Assembly (NCBI GenBank): GCA_021787435.1
Contig: JAJYLY010000018.1
Coordinates: 1 to 41,556, forward strand
DNA: 41,556 nt
Source of the DNA: Pseudomonadota bacterium
GTDB lineage: Bacteria > Pseudomonadota > Gammaproteobacteria > Burkholderiales > Gallionellaceae
Direction: 5' to 3'
The notes beneath the pieces were generated by a model. That model searched no databases. It was not told where the DNA came from and saw only the letters and a list, made by a program, of their open reading frames with translations. Every line of letters begins with the position of its first letter. Positions within the stretch are counted from its first letter, which is position 1. Shown piece after piece: positions 33,748 through 41,431 of the stretch. The position numbers and the translations under genes were made by a program.

Positions 33748-35067
33748 ATGCCAGCCTCCGACATAGAGAAGACCAGCAAATTGAATGCGCGCAACGCGCC
33801 TTTGATCGAGGACCTTAAAAACTACAAAATCACGGGGGTGCTGGGAAAAGGTGCGACCAGCGATGTTTATCTGGCCACCGATATCAATACCAAGCAGCGT
33901 TTCGCCATCAAAAAAATGCGTCCTGAATGCAGCATCGGCATGCAGCACAAGATGTTCGCTGTCGAAGCATCGCTGTGCGGAAAGCTGAAGCACCCCAATA
34001 TTGTTTCTCTTATCGAAGCAAACAGAACGGATGCGGACAACACCTATATCGTGATGGAGTATGTGGAAGGCGAGTCGCTGGATAAATTTGCAGAACCCGA
34101 CAAGCTGCTCCCAGTCGACAAGGTCATGGATATCGTAAGACAGGTCGCAGAAGCGCTGAATTATGCTCTGCAGATGGGGGTCATCCACAGGGATGTCAAA
34201 CCCGCGAACATCATACTGAGGGTGGACGGACAGGTTAAGCTGGCCGACTTCGGCTGCGCCCTGCTGTTCAATTCGGACACCACGCAAATCGCCGGCGCCG
34301 GCAGCTTAAGCTACATGTCCCCCGAGCAGATATCGGGCACGGGCGTCAATCATCAGACCGACATCTATTCGCTGGGCGCAGTGCTGTATCGCCTCTTGAC
34401 CGGACATAACACATTCAATGCAACGGACAATTACGCGGCCATCAACCAGATCGTCAATCACCCCCATATACCCGTTGAAATGCGCCGTGCCGGCCTGCCC
34501 AAAGAACTGATCCGTATCACGGATCGCGCGCTGCAAAAATGTCTGGAAGATCGCTATCAGGACTGGAAAGAGTTCCTGAGCGACCTATATGCTGCGACAG
34601 GCGCCTGCCGCGCTGCAAACCTGACAGATGAACAGGCAATGTTTGATCTTATGAGTCACTGCCTCTTCTTCAAGGATTTCCTGACCGTGGAAATATGGGA
34701 AGTACTGCGCGCCTCGCAGCCGCGCACCTTCAGCCACAATGAACAGCTCATCCGCGATGGCGAACACGGCTTTTCCTTTTACATCCTGCTAAAAGGCAGC
34801 GTAGTCGTTACCAAACAGAATCGTATGCTCAATCTCATACAGGCCGGTGACTGCATCGGCGAGAATGCCTGCCTGTACAAAGGCAGTCCGATCAGAGGAG
34901 CGAGTGTGGCAGCCCAAGGTGAGGTCATTGCGCTGGAAGTTTCCAAAGAAAGGCTGGAAGCTTTTTCGAAAGATGTCGGCATCCGCATGGATCGCGCATT
35001 CCTGCGCTCCCTCAACGACAAGCTGTCCATAGCCAATGCTCGCCTTTTGCAACTGATCGGCATCTAA
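33748..35067 (+). CDS. Ser/Thr protein kinase fused to a cyclic-nucleotide-binding domain
   Basis: This 439-residue soluble protein has a Hanks-type kinase domain (about 27-290): glycine loop GKGATSDVY at 33-41, Lys55 in FAIKKM, catalytic HRDVKPANI at about 147, DFG at about 166, and SYMSPEQ and DIYSLGAVLYRLLTG. The C-terminal part (about 305-425) is a CRP-like cyclic-nucleotide-binding domain with IRDGEHGFSFYILLKGSVVV and DCIGENACLYKGSPIRGAS, containing the Glu and Arg positions of the phosphate-binding cassette. No membrane segment. This predicts a kinase gated by cAMP, cGMP or a related nucleotide, like a single-chain PKA. All catalytic residues look intact. Confidence 0.9.
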   Translation: MPASDIEKTSKLNARNAPLIEDLKNYKITGVLGKGATSDVYLATDINTKQRFAIKKMRPECSIGMQHKMFAVEASLCGKLKHPNIVSLIEANRTDADNTYIVMEYVEGESLDKFAEPDKLLPVDKVMDIVRQVAEALNYALQMGVIHRDVKPANIILRVDGQVKLADFGCALLFNSDTTQIAGAGSLSYMSPEQISGTGVNHQTDIYSLGAVLYRLLTGHNTFNATDNYAAINQIVNHPHIPVEMRRAGLPKELIRITDRALQKCLEDRYQDWKEFLSDLYAATGACRAANLTDEQAMFDLMSHCLFFKDFLTVEIWEVLRASQPRTFSHNEQLIRDGEHGFSFYILLKGSVVVTKQNRMLNLIQAGDCIGENACLYKGSPIRGASVAAQGEVIALEVSKERLEAFSKDVGIRMDRAFLRSLNDKLSIANARLLQLIGI

Positions 35068-35084
35068 GCCTAGTCTACTGCCTA

Positions 35085-35702
35085 TCAGCTACGCCTGGAC
35101 GCTTCCACTTTCAGGTTTTTCTCATGCAGCACCCTGACAAGATGGCTTACACCGCCATGCGAGAGGGCAGCGCTGAAATTCGAATGGTAGACTCTGATCA
35201 CGCTCATGTTGTCGATTTCCACATCGTAGATCAGCCAGCCGGCATCCATTTTTTTCAGCTTGTAATCGAGCTCAGTTGATTCGTTGCGGGGATCCATAAC
35301 AACGGTCTTGACTTTGACATCTTTCGCATCAGGTTGCATCCTGAACGGAAGATACAGGATCGTTTGGTCTGTGTACTGTGCGATCACGTCGGCGAAAACG
35401 TGGCGCAAAAAGGTGTGATATTCACTGACCAGTTGTTCCCTTGTCTCTGGAGAGGCCGATCCCCAGTATTTCTTGCCGACCGTAAGCTGGCTCAGGCGCA
35501 CGAAATCAAGACGAGGAAAGATGCTCGCATCGACAAGCGCGTCCATTTTTTGAGGGTCGTGCGTCATGTCCTGATCACGCCTGATCGGCGTCAAGACATC
35601 GTCCACCATCTGTTTGACGATCGCATCTGGTGAGACAATGTTTTCAGCCGGCACACTTGCTGAAAACAACAAAAGCGACAAGAACAGCATCCGCCCGAAC
35701 AT
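35085..35702 (-). CDS. MlaC-family periplasmic phospholipid-binding protein
   Basis: This 205-residue secreted protein has a signal peptide (MFGRMLFLSLLLFSASVPA). The mature part matches the MlaC/Ttg2D family: VKQMVDDVLTPIRRD, FPRLDFVRLSQLTVGKKYW, FRHVFADVI-like helix, VDYKLKK-type strand and GWLIYDVEIDNMSVI. MlaC shuttles phospholipids between outer- and inner-membrane Mla complexes. The start 35702 has GAGG eight bases upstream and is better than 35708. No other mla genes are adjacent, so this is an isolated paralogue. It converges on the kinase gene with 17 bases between them. Confidence 0.85.
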   Translation of the reverse strand: MFGRMLFLSLLLFSASVPAENIVSPDAIVKQMVDDVLTPIRRDQDMTHDPQKMDALVDASIFPRLDFVRLSQLTVGKKYWGSASPETREQLVSEYHTFLRHVFADVIAQYTDQTILYLPFRMQPDAKDVKVKTVVMDPRNESTELDYKLKKMDAGWLIYDVEIDNMSVIRVYHSNFSAALSHGGVSHLVRVLHEKNLKVEASRRS

Positions 35703-35744
35703 GATCATTCCTCACCAAATTGCGAAGTCATCCCACCATAGAAA

Positions 35745-36272
35745 TTATGGCCTGGAATGCATGTACATGTGATTCCTGTGCATATTCTTCATCTGCGCGC
35801 GCTGTTCGGGGGTCAGGACAGCGTCGATCTGGTTCTGCGCGGTGAGATACGCTTCTATCATCTGGCGCTTCAGATCGAATATCTTCTTGTATTCTTCCCC
35901 GATTGCTGCCGGATCACGCTTGTCAGCCTCATACAGATCGCGCAGCTTTGCTGCTTCGTCATTGATGAGACCCTGCTTTGCCCAGTTATCATGATTGAGA
36001 TCATCGGAGAGCTTGCTGATCTTCGTCTGCTGATCTGCACTGAGATTCAGCATGCTATATATACCGACACCCATCATCACACCATGGCTACCCATCATGT
36101 CATGACTGCCCATCATGTCATAACCACCCATCATTCCGTGATACATGGCATGGCCATCGCACTGATCGACAGCCTTCCCGGCAACAGGCGATTTTTTTAC
36201 TGGCGCATCCGCGGCAAAAGAGAAGGATGCAGAAAACGTAAGGAGCAAAGCGACAACAAATATTTTTTTCAT
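35745..36272 (-). CDS. Spy/CpxP-like periplasmic protein with Met/His-rich segment
   Basis: This 175-residue secreted protein has a clear signal peptide (MKKIFVVALLLTFSASFSFA, cleavage after residue 20). Residues about 41-68 form a Met/His/Gly-rich stretch (HAMYHGMMGGYDMMGSHDMM and on) likely to bind copper or another soft metal. The rest resembles Spy/CpxP or metal-resistance CnrR-like helices: LNLSADQQTKISKLSDDLN, KIFDLKRQMIEAYLTAQ and LTPEQRAQMKNMHR with an LTxxQ-like element. Such proteins are ATP-independent chaperones or metal sensors in envelope stress. The start 36272 has GAGGG upstream. Confidence 0.82.
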   Translation of the reverse strand: MKKIFVVALLLTFSASFSFAADAPVKKSPVAGKAVDQCDGHAMYHGMMGGYDMMGSHDMMGSHGVMMGVGIYSMLNLSADQQTKISKLSDDLNHDNWAKQGLINDEAAKLRDLYEADKRDPAAIGEEYKKIFDLKRQMIEAYLTAQNQIDAVLTPEQRAQMKNMHRNHMYMHSRP

Positions 36273-36336
36273 GATAGTTCCCTCGTTAGATTGCAAAATT
36301 GATACACGCATAACAGTTTACACTTGTTCTAGTGCG

Positions 36337-36873
36337 CTACTTCATTTTTGAAGGCAGGGATATCGTTTCGCCCGCCACCATAAACTTGCCCATACCCTGA
36401 TGATGCATGGTCTGATGAATTTTTTTGGCCGAGTCTATCCAAGCCTTGACCACTTCAAACACGAAAAAATTATACTTATCGACCATGGCGTCATCCGCAA
36501 TCCTGCATTCAAGACTGGCATAACACTCGTCGATCAGCGGAGCGGAAACAACGGACGCAACAACCGGCGTCAGTCCGAATTTCTTGAATTTGTCCACCCT
36601 GCGTCCGGAACAATTGCCGCATCCCACTACCTCTTTCGCTAATTCGACGGTCGGAATATTGATCGCACACACCCGTGTTTGATTGATGATTTCAAAACTC
36701 TGATTGCGGCCACTGATCACGCAACCGATGAGGGGTGGCTCAAACTCCATCATCGTGTGCCACGACATCGTCATAATATTTGCGCGCCGCGCACCCAGGG
36801 TTGAAACCAGCACAACGGGACCCGGCTCCAGCAATTGATAGACGCGAGCCAGAGGTAAAGATTTTTTCTTCAT
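36337..36873 (-). CDS. flavin reductase family protein
   Basis: This 178-residue protein has the flavin-reductase-like FMN-binding split barrel. It shows LEPGPVVLVSTLGARRANIM, MSWHTMMEFEPPLIGCVIS and the NQSFEIINQTRVCAINIP segment, then the AKEVVGCGNCSGRRVDKFKK stretch and LECRI. Related proteins reduce FMN with NAD(P)H or are stand-alone flavoproteins of unknown substrate. The cysteine pair CGNC is notable. The start 36873 follows a strong GGGAGGG. No oxygenase partner is adjacent; it is divergent from the 2OG-Fe(II) oxygenase gene. Confidence 0.85.
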   Translation of the reverse strand: MKKKSLPLARVYQLLEPGPVVLVSTLGARRANIMTMSWHTMMEFEPPLIGCVISGRNQSFEIINQTRVCAINIPTVELAKEVVGCGNCSGRRVDKFKKFGLTPVVASVVSAPLIDECYASLECRIADDAMVDKYNFFVFEVVKAWIDSAKKIHQTMHHQGMGKFMVAGETISLPSKMK

Positions 36874-37018
36874 CACACCCTCCCTGCAAACTTACTGCAA
36901 CCCGATTTACGCTGAATTCTACGCCTGTGCGCCAGCACTCACAACCGGCTGAAAAACAGGTAGAATCCATCATTTTTGCATTCTGTTCCAAAGACAGATC
37001 AACTGCAAATCACCCGAG

Positions 37019-37609
37019 ATGAACATACAGGAAATTGCTGGTCAGATTGCCCATAGTGGTTATATTGTTCTGGAAAACCCGCTTGAAGACACCCTGCTCA
37101 ATCAGTTGCTGGCGCGCTGCATGGATGATGGCTGCTCAAGGTTTCAGGCAGCTCACATCGGCCGGGGTGCTGACAAGAAGCAGATTGCTTCGATACGGGG
37201 CGATGTCATCTCGTGGCTTACCGACACCCACAGCACGGATGCAATCTATCTTGCTTTGATGGAAAAGCTCAGGCTTGGACTCAATGAAAAACTATTCCTT
37301 GGGTTGTTCGATTACGAATGCCACTATGCGATCTATCGCGCAGGTACCGGTTATGCAAAACATTCCGATGTGCTTTCCGGCAAGAAAAACCGGGTGCTTT
37401 CAACCGCGCTCTACTTGAATGAAAATTGGCAGACAGGCGATGGTGGGGAGCTTATCCTGTATGATCTGGCTGGCGCCGTGTTGAAAACCGTCAGTCCGAA
37501 GTTTGGCACCATGGTCATTTTCCTGAGCGAGTCTTTTCCGCATGAAGTGCTCATCTCTCAACACATCCGGCGCAGCATTGCCGGATGGTTTCGCGTCAGC
37601 GGCAGCTGA
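37019..37609 (+). CDS. 2OG-Fe(II) oxygenase family protein
   Basis: This 196-residue protein carries the double-stranded beta-helix of prolyl-4-hydroxylase-like dioxygenases. Iron ligands H115 and D117 are in YAKHSDVLSG and H175 is in ESFPHEVL. The 2-oxoglutarate-binding Arg is in RRSIAGWFR (184-185). The DGGELILYD segment is typical. It hydroxylates an unknown protein or small molecule. A TAGAAT -10-like box lies at 36961-36966. The next gene, an M29-like hydrolase homologue, starts 28 bases downstream, probably in one operon. Confidence 0.88.
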   Translation: MNIQEIAGQIAHSGYIVLENPLEDTLLNQLLARCMDDGCSRFQAAHIGRGADKKQIASIRGDVISWLTDTHSTDAIYLALMEKLRLGLNEKLFLGLFDYECHYAIYRAGTGYAKHSDVLSGKKNRVLSTALYLNENWQTGDGGELILYDLAGAVLKTVSPKFGTMVIFLSESFPHEVLISQHIRRSIAGWFRVSGS

Positions 37610-37637
37610 TCGCTGATTAAAACGGAAATCAATCAAG

Positions 37638-38654
37638 ATGATGACCCTGCCCGCCATCGCCATAGATGAAGCTGAAAAAAATCTGCGCGACATCCTCACT
37701 ATCGCCATCCAGCACACTCAATCCGCGGTCGTGATTTGGGATGGGCAATGCGAACTTTCGCTGGCATTGACCCAGGCTTACCGGCGCTGCCTGCCGGATG
37801 CAACCTTCATCGATTTTGACGGCGTATCTGTCGATGCGGTGCTCGCGGCATTCGAAAAGCTGTCTCCCGGCGATCTGGTCGTACTGATCCAGTCCACCAG
37901 CTTTCGCTTGGATGCATTCCGCCTGCGCGTCGAGCTTTTCAAGCGTGGGCTCAAGGTGATCGAGCACCCTCACCTGTCGCGCATGCCGGGAATTGAGGCG
38001 CTGATCTACATCGAGTCGCTGGCCTATGACCCCGTTTACTACCGCGGCGTAGGCAATGCGTTGAAAGCACGCATCGACGCCGCAGATAGCGGCATCATTG
38101 ACAGCGGCGGTGAACAGTTGATCTTTTCAGCAGGCTTTGAGCCCGCCAAGCTCAATGTAGGCGACTACAGCAAGATGCACAATGTCGGCGGCCAGTTCCC
38201 CATCGGCGAAGTATTCACCGAATCCAAAGATCTAGAAGCAGTCAATGGCCGCGTGCGCATCTCGATTTTCGGCGACACCAGTTTCACGGTCAACAAACCT
38301 GCCCAACCCATCACGCTGGTGGTCTGCAAAGGACGCATCACCGACGCGCTTCATTCCACGCCTGAATTCGACCGCGTGCTTGCCAGCATACGCGCCCATG
38401 AAGGTGAGGTCTGGCTGCGCGAACTGGGTTTTGGCTTGAACCGATCCTATACACAGGACAGGACGGTGAGCGACATCGGCACATTTGAACGCATGTGCGG
38501 CGTGCATTTATCCCTGGGCGCAAAGCATGGCAGCTACAACAAACCCAACATCAGGAAACCGGCTGCCAAATATCATGTCGATGTGTTTGCCGCGGCAGGA
38601 CCTGTTTTTCTGAACGATGAGCTGGTCTACCGGGATGATCGCTGGCTGGTATAA
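37638..38654 (+). CDS. M29-type aminopeptidase / NicX-like metalloprotein
   Basis: This 338-residue protein is often annotated as hypothetical. It shows the pattern of the M29 aminopeptidase / 2,5-dihydroxypyridine dioxygenase (NicX) group. FPIGEVFTES (E191) is followed by VNGRVRI, WLRELGFGLN (E262), CGVHLSLG (H290), Y300 and KYHVDVF (H313, D315). Those six positions match the order of the known metal and catalytic residues, with H-x-D spaced two apart. The N-terminal half is Rossmann-like (LSPGDLVVLIQSTSFRLDAF). It is co-directional with the 2OG-Fe(II) oxygenase gene. Whether it is a peptidase or a ring-opening dioxygenase cannot be told. Confidence 0.72.
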   Translation: MMTLPAIAIDEAEKNLRDILTIAIQHTQSAVVIWDGQCELSLALTQAYRRCLPDATFIDFDGVSVDAVLAAFEKLSPGDLVVLIQSTSFRLDAFRLRVELFKRGLKVIEHPHLSRMPGIEALIYIESLAYDPVYYRGVGNALKARIDAADSGIIDSGGEQLIFSAGFEPAKLNVGDYSKMHNVGGQFPIGEVFTESKDLEAVNGRVRISIFGDTSFTVNKPAQPITLVVCKGRITDALHSTPEFDRVLASIRAHEGEVWLRELGFGLNRSYTQDRTVSDIGTFERMCGVHLSLGAKHGSYNKPNIRKPAAKYHVDVFAAAGPVFLNDELVYRDDRWLV

Positions 38655-38745
38655 AAATCTGCCGCATACTCGCAACAGCATACTTGACAAAGCAAAAAAA
38701 CAGGCATAGGGTTTTCATCGTTTAGCCAACTTTGTGCGCATTATC

Positions 38746-39681
38746 ATGGACATCTCATCAGTCACAGCGCCATCAAGCCTTGACACCGTTGCCGCCATCG
38801 GTGTGCAGCATGCTGCCTTCTCGCCCGCCGCGCCTTTAGTCACCGACACAGTGAATATTTCTGCTGCAGGAAAACTGCTTTCTGCCTCCATCTTGTTCGA
38901 GGCAGCAACGAACTCGACAGACTTTGCAACAGTTGCAGTCGCGGTCCAATACTTTGTGGACGCATTCAACAATTTTCTGCAAAGCGACAACCTGCAAAGC
39001 ACAACTGGAGGCGCTCTGAATAATCCGTTTATGCAAGTGCTGAATGCGGGCACAAACGTTTTCAACCTTTCCGCGACAGGCTTTTCCATGGCGACAGGCC
39101 AGATCACCGTGGACTACAATGCTCTGCAGGCCGCATTTACCGCCAATCCGGCAGGAACAGTCTCCCAACTGGCACAGGCAACACTGTCGATAGGGCAGCT
39201 TGCGGCACAATTCACAACGCTTGCCGCCCAGCTCAACAGCCTGTCGCAATTGCCACTTGCATCAAGCCCTGCCGGCACACCGGCTCAAGTCACGCCGACG
39301 ACTGCGACTGCCGCCACGGCCGCTGCGCCGACGACTGCTACGACTGCGACTGCGACTGCTACGACTGCGACCACTACAACTGCTACGACTGCAACTGCTA
39401 CGACTGCAACTGCTGTGCCAACTGTGACCGCATCCTTGGCGACTGCTGCAACAACGACAGCCGCCACGACATTGCAAGACAATGCAGTAAATCGCGTTTC
39501 AACCACGGTCAATTCAGCCGATCCTGCCGTCGCGGCAGCCATTGCCTCGTACCGCATGACTGATGGATCTTTCGATATGGCAAAGCCGCATGACACGGGG
39601 CCTGCGCCCAAAACACCAAGTTACAGCGAAATCACATCCATAGCGCCCATCCTGCCTGTCATGCTGAACTTGCACGCATAG
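38746..39681 (+). CDS. hypothetical Thr/Ala-repeat protein, FliD-like middle
   Basis: This 311-residue protein has no signal peptide. Residues about 60-170 (VQYFVDAFNNFLQ, NVFNLSATGFSMATGQITVD, YNALQAAFTANPAGTVSQLA) resemble the C-terminal region of flagellar cap protein FliD, where a similar TGxLxxDxxxLxxALxxNP pattern occurs. Similarity is weak and may be structural only. Residues about 184-240 are almost only Thr and Ala with rare Pro and Val, encoded by a degenerate tandem repeat. The C-terminus is unique. The start 38746 is uncertain; an in-frame GTG at 38734 is possible. The gene stands alone. Confidence 0.6.
   Translation: MDISSVTAPSSLDTVAAIGVQHAAFSPAAPLVTDTVNISAAGKLLSASILFEAATNSTDFATVAVAVQYFVDAFNNFLQSDNLQSTTGGALNNPFMQVLNAGTNVFNLSATGFSMATGQITVDYNALQAAFTANPAGTVSQLAQATLSIGQLAAQFTTLAAQLNSLSQLPLASSPAGTPAQVTPTTATAATAAAPTTATTATATATTATTTTATTATATTATAVPTVTASLATAATTTAATTLQDNAVNRVSTTVNSADPAVAAAIASYRMTDGSFDMAKPHDTGPAPKTPSYSEITSIAPILPVMLNLHA
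39295..39420 (+). repeat. degenerate ACT/ACG/GCG triplet tandem repeat
   Basis: Within the Thr/Ala protein gene the words ACTGCTACG and ACTGCGACT recur in tandem for about 126 bases, encoding alternating Thr and Ala. The units are three-base multiples, so copy-number change would keep the frame. Some units are synonymous variants, which suggests repeated duplication followed by drift. Confidence 0.7.
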
Positions 39682-39716
39682 ACATCAGCCATCCGGCCGC
39701 GACAAAGGCTGCTTAC

Positions 39717-40514
39717 TTATACAGCATCCTGAATTTTCTTGAATAGCGCTTGATCCGCGGCCGACAAAACAAAAAATTCCGGATTATGCAAGTCAGCCTT
39801 GTTATAGGCGAGTTCCACACCATGCTGGTCGCATACCCTGCCGCCCGCCTGCCTCACCACCGCATGCGCTGCCGCAGTGTCCCATTCCATGGTGGGCCCA
39901 AGCCTCGGATACAGATGGGCCTCTCCTTCTGCAACAAGACATAATTTGAGCGAACTGCCCATGCTGATGCACTGATGCTCGCCCAGTTTATCGAGCAGCG
40001 CATCAATTCTTGCATCGCTGTGCGAACGGCTAGCGACTACTTTGACGGGCTCTCCCGGCATGCAGTCTTTGACGTGTATCGCTTGCACCTCATTGCCACG
40101 CCTGACAAATGACCCTACGCCTCGTGCCGCAAAATAACAAACGTCAAGAACAGGCGCATAAACCACGCCCAGCACAGGCTCTCCATTTTCGACGAGTGCG
40201 ATGTTGACGGTGAATTCACCGTTGCGCTTGACGAACTCTTTTGTGCCATCCAATGGATCCACCAGCCAGAAGCTCTGCCAACCACTGCGTTCAGCATAGC
40301 CTATCGCAGCCGACTCCTCCGAGAGCACCGGCCAAAGCGCAAACTCAACCAGCCCCTTGCCGATCACCCGATCGGAAGCCAGATCTGCCTGTGTCAACGG
40401 AGAACTGTCCGCCTTCGTTGTTACTCTCATTGCAGGGTCGGCATAGATTTCCATGATGGCACATCCTGCATCATGGGCAATATCAACAATTTTAGGGAGC
40501 AGGCTTTCTAACAT
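39717..40514 (-). CDS. cysQ: 3'(2'),5'-bisphosphate nucleotidase CysQ
   Basis: This 265-residue Mg-dependent, lithium-sensitive phosphatase of the inositol-monophosphatase superfamily converts PAP to AMP during sulfate assimilation. Motifs are SPLTQADLASDRVI, PVLSEES with the metal Glu, the hallmark FWLVDPLDGTKEF, and MEWDTAAAHAVVRQAGG near the C-terminus. The order and length are normal. It stands alone, divergent from the Gly/His-rich protein gene. Confidence 0.93.
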   Translation of the reverse strand: MLESLLPKIVDIAHDAGCAIMEIYADPAMRVTTKADSSPLTQADLASDRVIGKGLVEFALWPVLSEESAAIGYAERSGWQSFWLVDPLDGTKEFVKRNGEFTVNIALVENGEPVLGVVYAPVLDVCYFAARGVGSFVRRGNEVQAIHVKDCMPGEPVKVVASRSHSDARIDALLDKLGEHQCISMGSSLKLCLVAEGEAHLYPRLGPTMEWDTAAAHAVVRQAGGRVCDQHGVELAYNKADLHNPEFFVLSAADQALFKKIQDAV

Positions 40515-40698
40515 TTGCAGTTACCGGGCATAGGATCATCGTCGTGACAGGATTCTATCAGCTTCCTTACGCCCAAGCGACGCGGGGCAGTATGGATCAC
40601 GGAACTCTGCATGACCTGTTACAGTCGAACCTTCGTTGGCCTTTCAGCAACGCTTGGGGCTTTTATCCCCTTGGCAATCTCAACAGAAAGGGTTCATC

Positions 40699-41160
40699 AT
40701 GAAAAGATTTTCGGCCTTAATGCTCGCGCTACTATCCATCACGCCAGCTTACGCTGATCATGGCGGGGGGCACGGCGGCGGGGGGCACGGCGGCGGGCAC
40801 GGCAGAGGCGGAGGGTGGCACGGCAGAGGTGGCGGGTGGCACGGCGGAGGGTGGCACGGCGGAGGGTGGCACGACCATGGCTGGGGAGGCGGTTGGGGAG
40901 ACGGCTGGGTAGGCCCTGCGCTGATAGGCGGCGTGATAGGCTATAATTTAGCTTATCCTTATAGTTATCCATACCCCTATCCGTACGCATACCCTTACCC
41001 GGTATATCAGCAAACCTATCCGGTCTATACCGAACCCACACCGGTACAGCCTGCCGCACCAGTCTGGTATTACTGCGATTCAGCAAAAGGATATTATCCT
41101 TATGTGCCGAGTTGCCCGGAGCCGTGGCGGCCAGTGCCTTCTCAGCCGCCGTCCCAATGA
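40699..41160 (+). CDS. secreted Gly/His/Trp-rich protein
   Basis: This 153-residue protein has a signal peptide (MKRFSALMLALLSITPAYA). Next comes a stretch of about 55 residues of Gly, His, Trp and Arg (repeats GGGWHGRGGG and GGGWH) that could bind metal. A hydrophobic VGPALIGGVIGYN follows, then a Tyr-Pro repeat (YPYSYPYPYPYAYPYP). The end, WYYCDSAKGYYPYVPSCPEP, is a conserved motif with two cysteines seen in many proteobacterial envelope proteins of unknown function. Start 40699 has AAAGGG upstream. Envelope location is predicted; role unknown. Confidence 0.8.
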   Translation: MKRFSALMLALLSITPAYADHGGGHGGGGHGGGHGRGGGWHGRGGGWHGGGWHGGGWHDHGWGGGWGDGWVGPALIGGVIGYNLAYPYSYPYPYPYAYPYPVYQQTYPVYTEPTPVQPAAPVWYYCDSAKGYYPYVPSCPEPWRPVPSQPPSQ

Positions 41161-41170
41161 CCTGCCGTTT

Positions 41171-41297
41171 AAAGCAATCAGCCGGTAATACCGGCTGATT
41201 TTTCCTTCTGTACTATTTCAATCTCGACCAGATCTGCTTCTTGACCACATAAAGCAGGCCGGACAGCACAATCAGATAGCCAATGACATAGTAGCCC
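41171..41297. repeat. first copy of an exact 127-base direct repeat
   Basis: These bases are identical to 41430-41556, the last 127 of the window. They cover the terminator and the C-terminal end of the cytochrome c1 gene. The bases before each copy differ, so the left limit is sharp. The repeat stops only because the window stops. Confidence 0.97.
41176..41203. terminator. bidirectional rho-independent terminator
   Basis: AATCAGCCGGT (41176-41186) pairs perfectly with ACCGGCTGATT (41190-41200) around an AAT loop, followed by Ts on the plus strand and an A-run before it that serves the minus strand less well. It lies between the convergent Gly/His-rich gene and the cytochrome c1 gene. A second copy is in the terminal duplication (41435-41462). 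Confidence 0.88.
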
Positions 41298-41431
41298 AGC
41301 CTTGTACGGTCTGCTGCATGAGGATCAGCCGCCCAGGTGAGAAACGACGTGATGCTCTTGGCCGTGTTCTGCATCTCAGTGCGCTTAGCAGCATCGGTAA
41401 CCGAACTGATGCCCAGTGGGTCGGGCATCAA
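41213..41431 (-). CDS. petC: cytochrome c1 (petC), C-terminal fragment
   Basis: The frame reads MPDPLGISSVTDAAKRTEMQ, then SITSFLTWAADPHAADRTRL and a membrane anchor GYYVIGYLIVLSGLLYVVKK ending in IWSRLK. This is the C-terminal region of cytochrome c1 of the cytochrome bc1 complex: the MPxPL motif carries the axial Met, and FLxWAxxP followed by a tail anchor is typical. The haem-binding N-terminal part should continue past 41430, but there the sequence switches into the repeated 127 bases. The junction is probably an assembly artefact, not the true gene. Confidence 0.75.
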   Translation of the reverse strand: MMPDPLGISSVTDAAKRTEMQNTAKSITSFLTWAADPHAADRTRLGYYVIGYLIVLSGLLYVVKKQIWSRLK

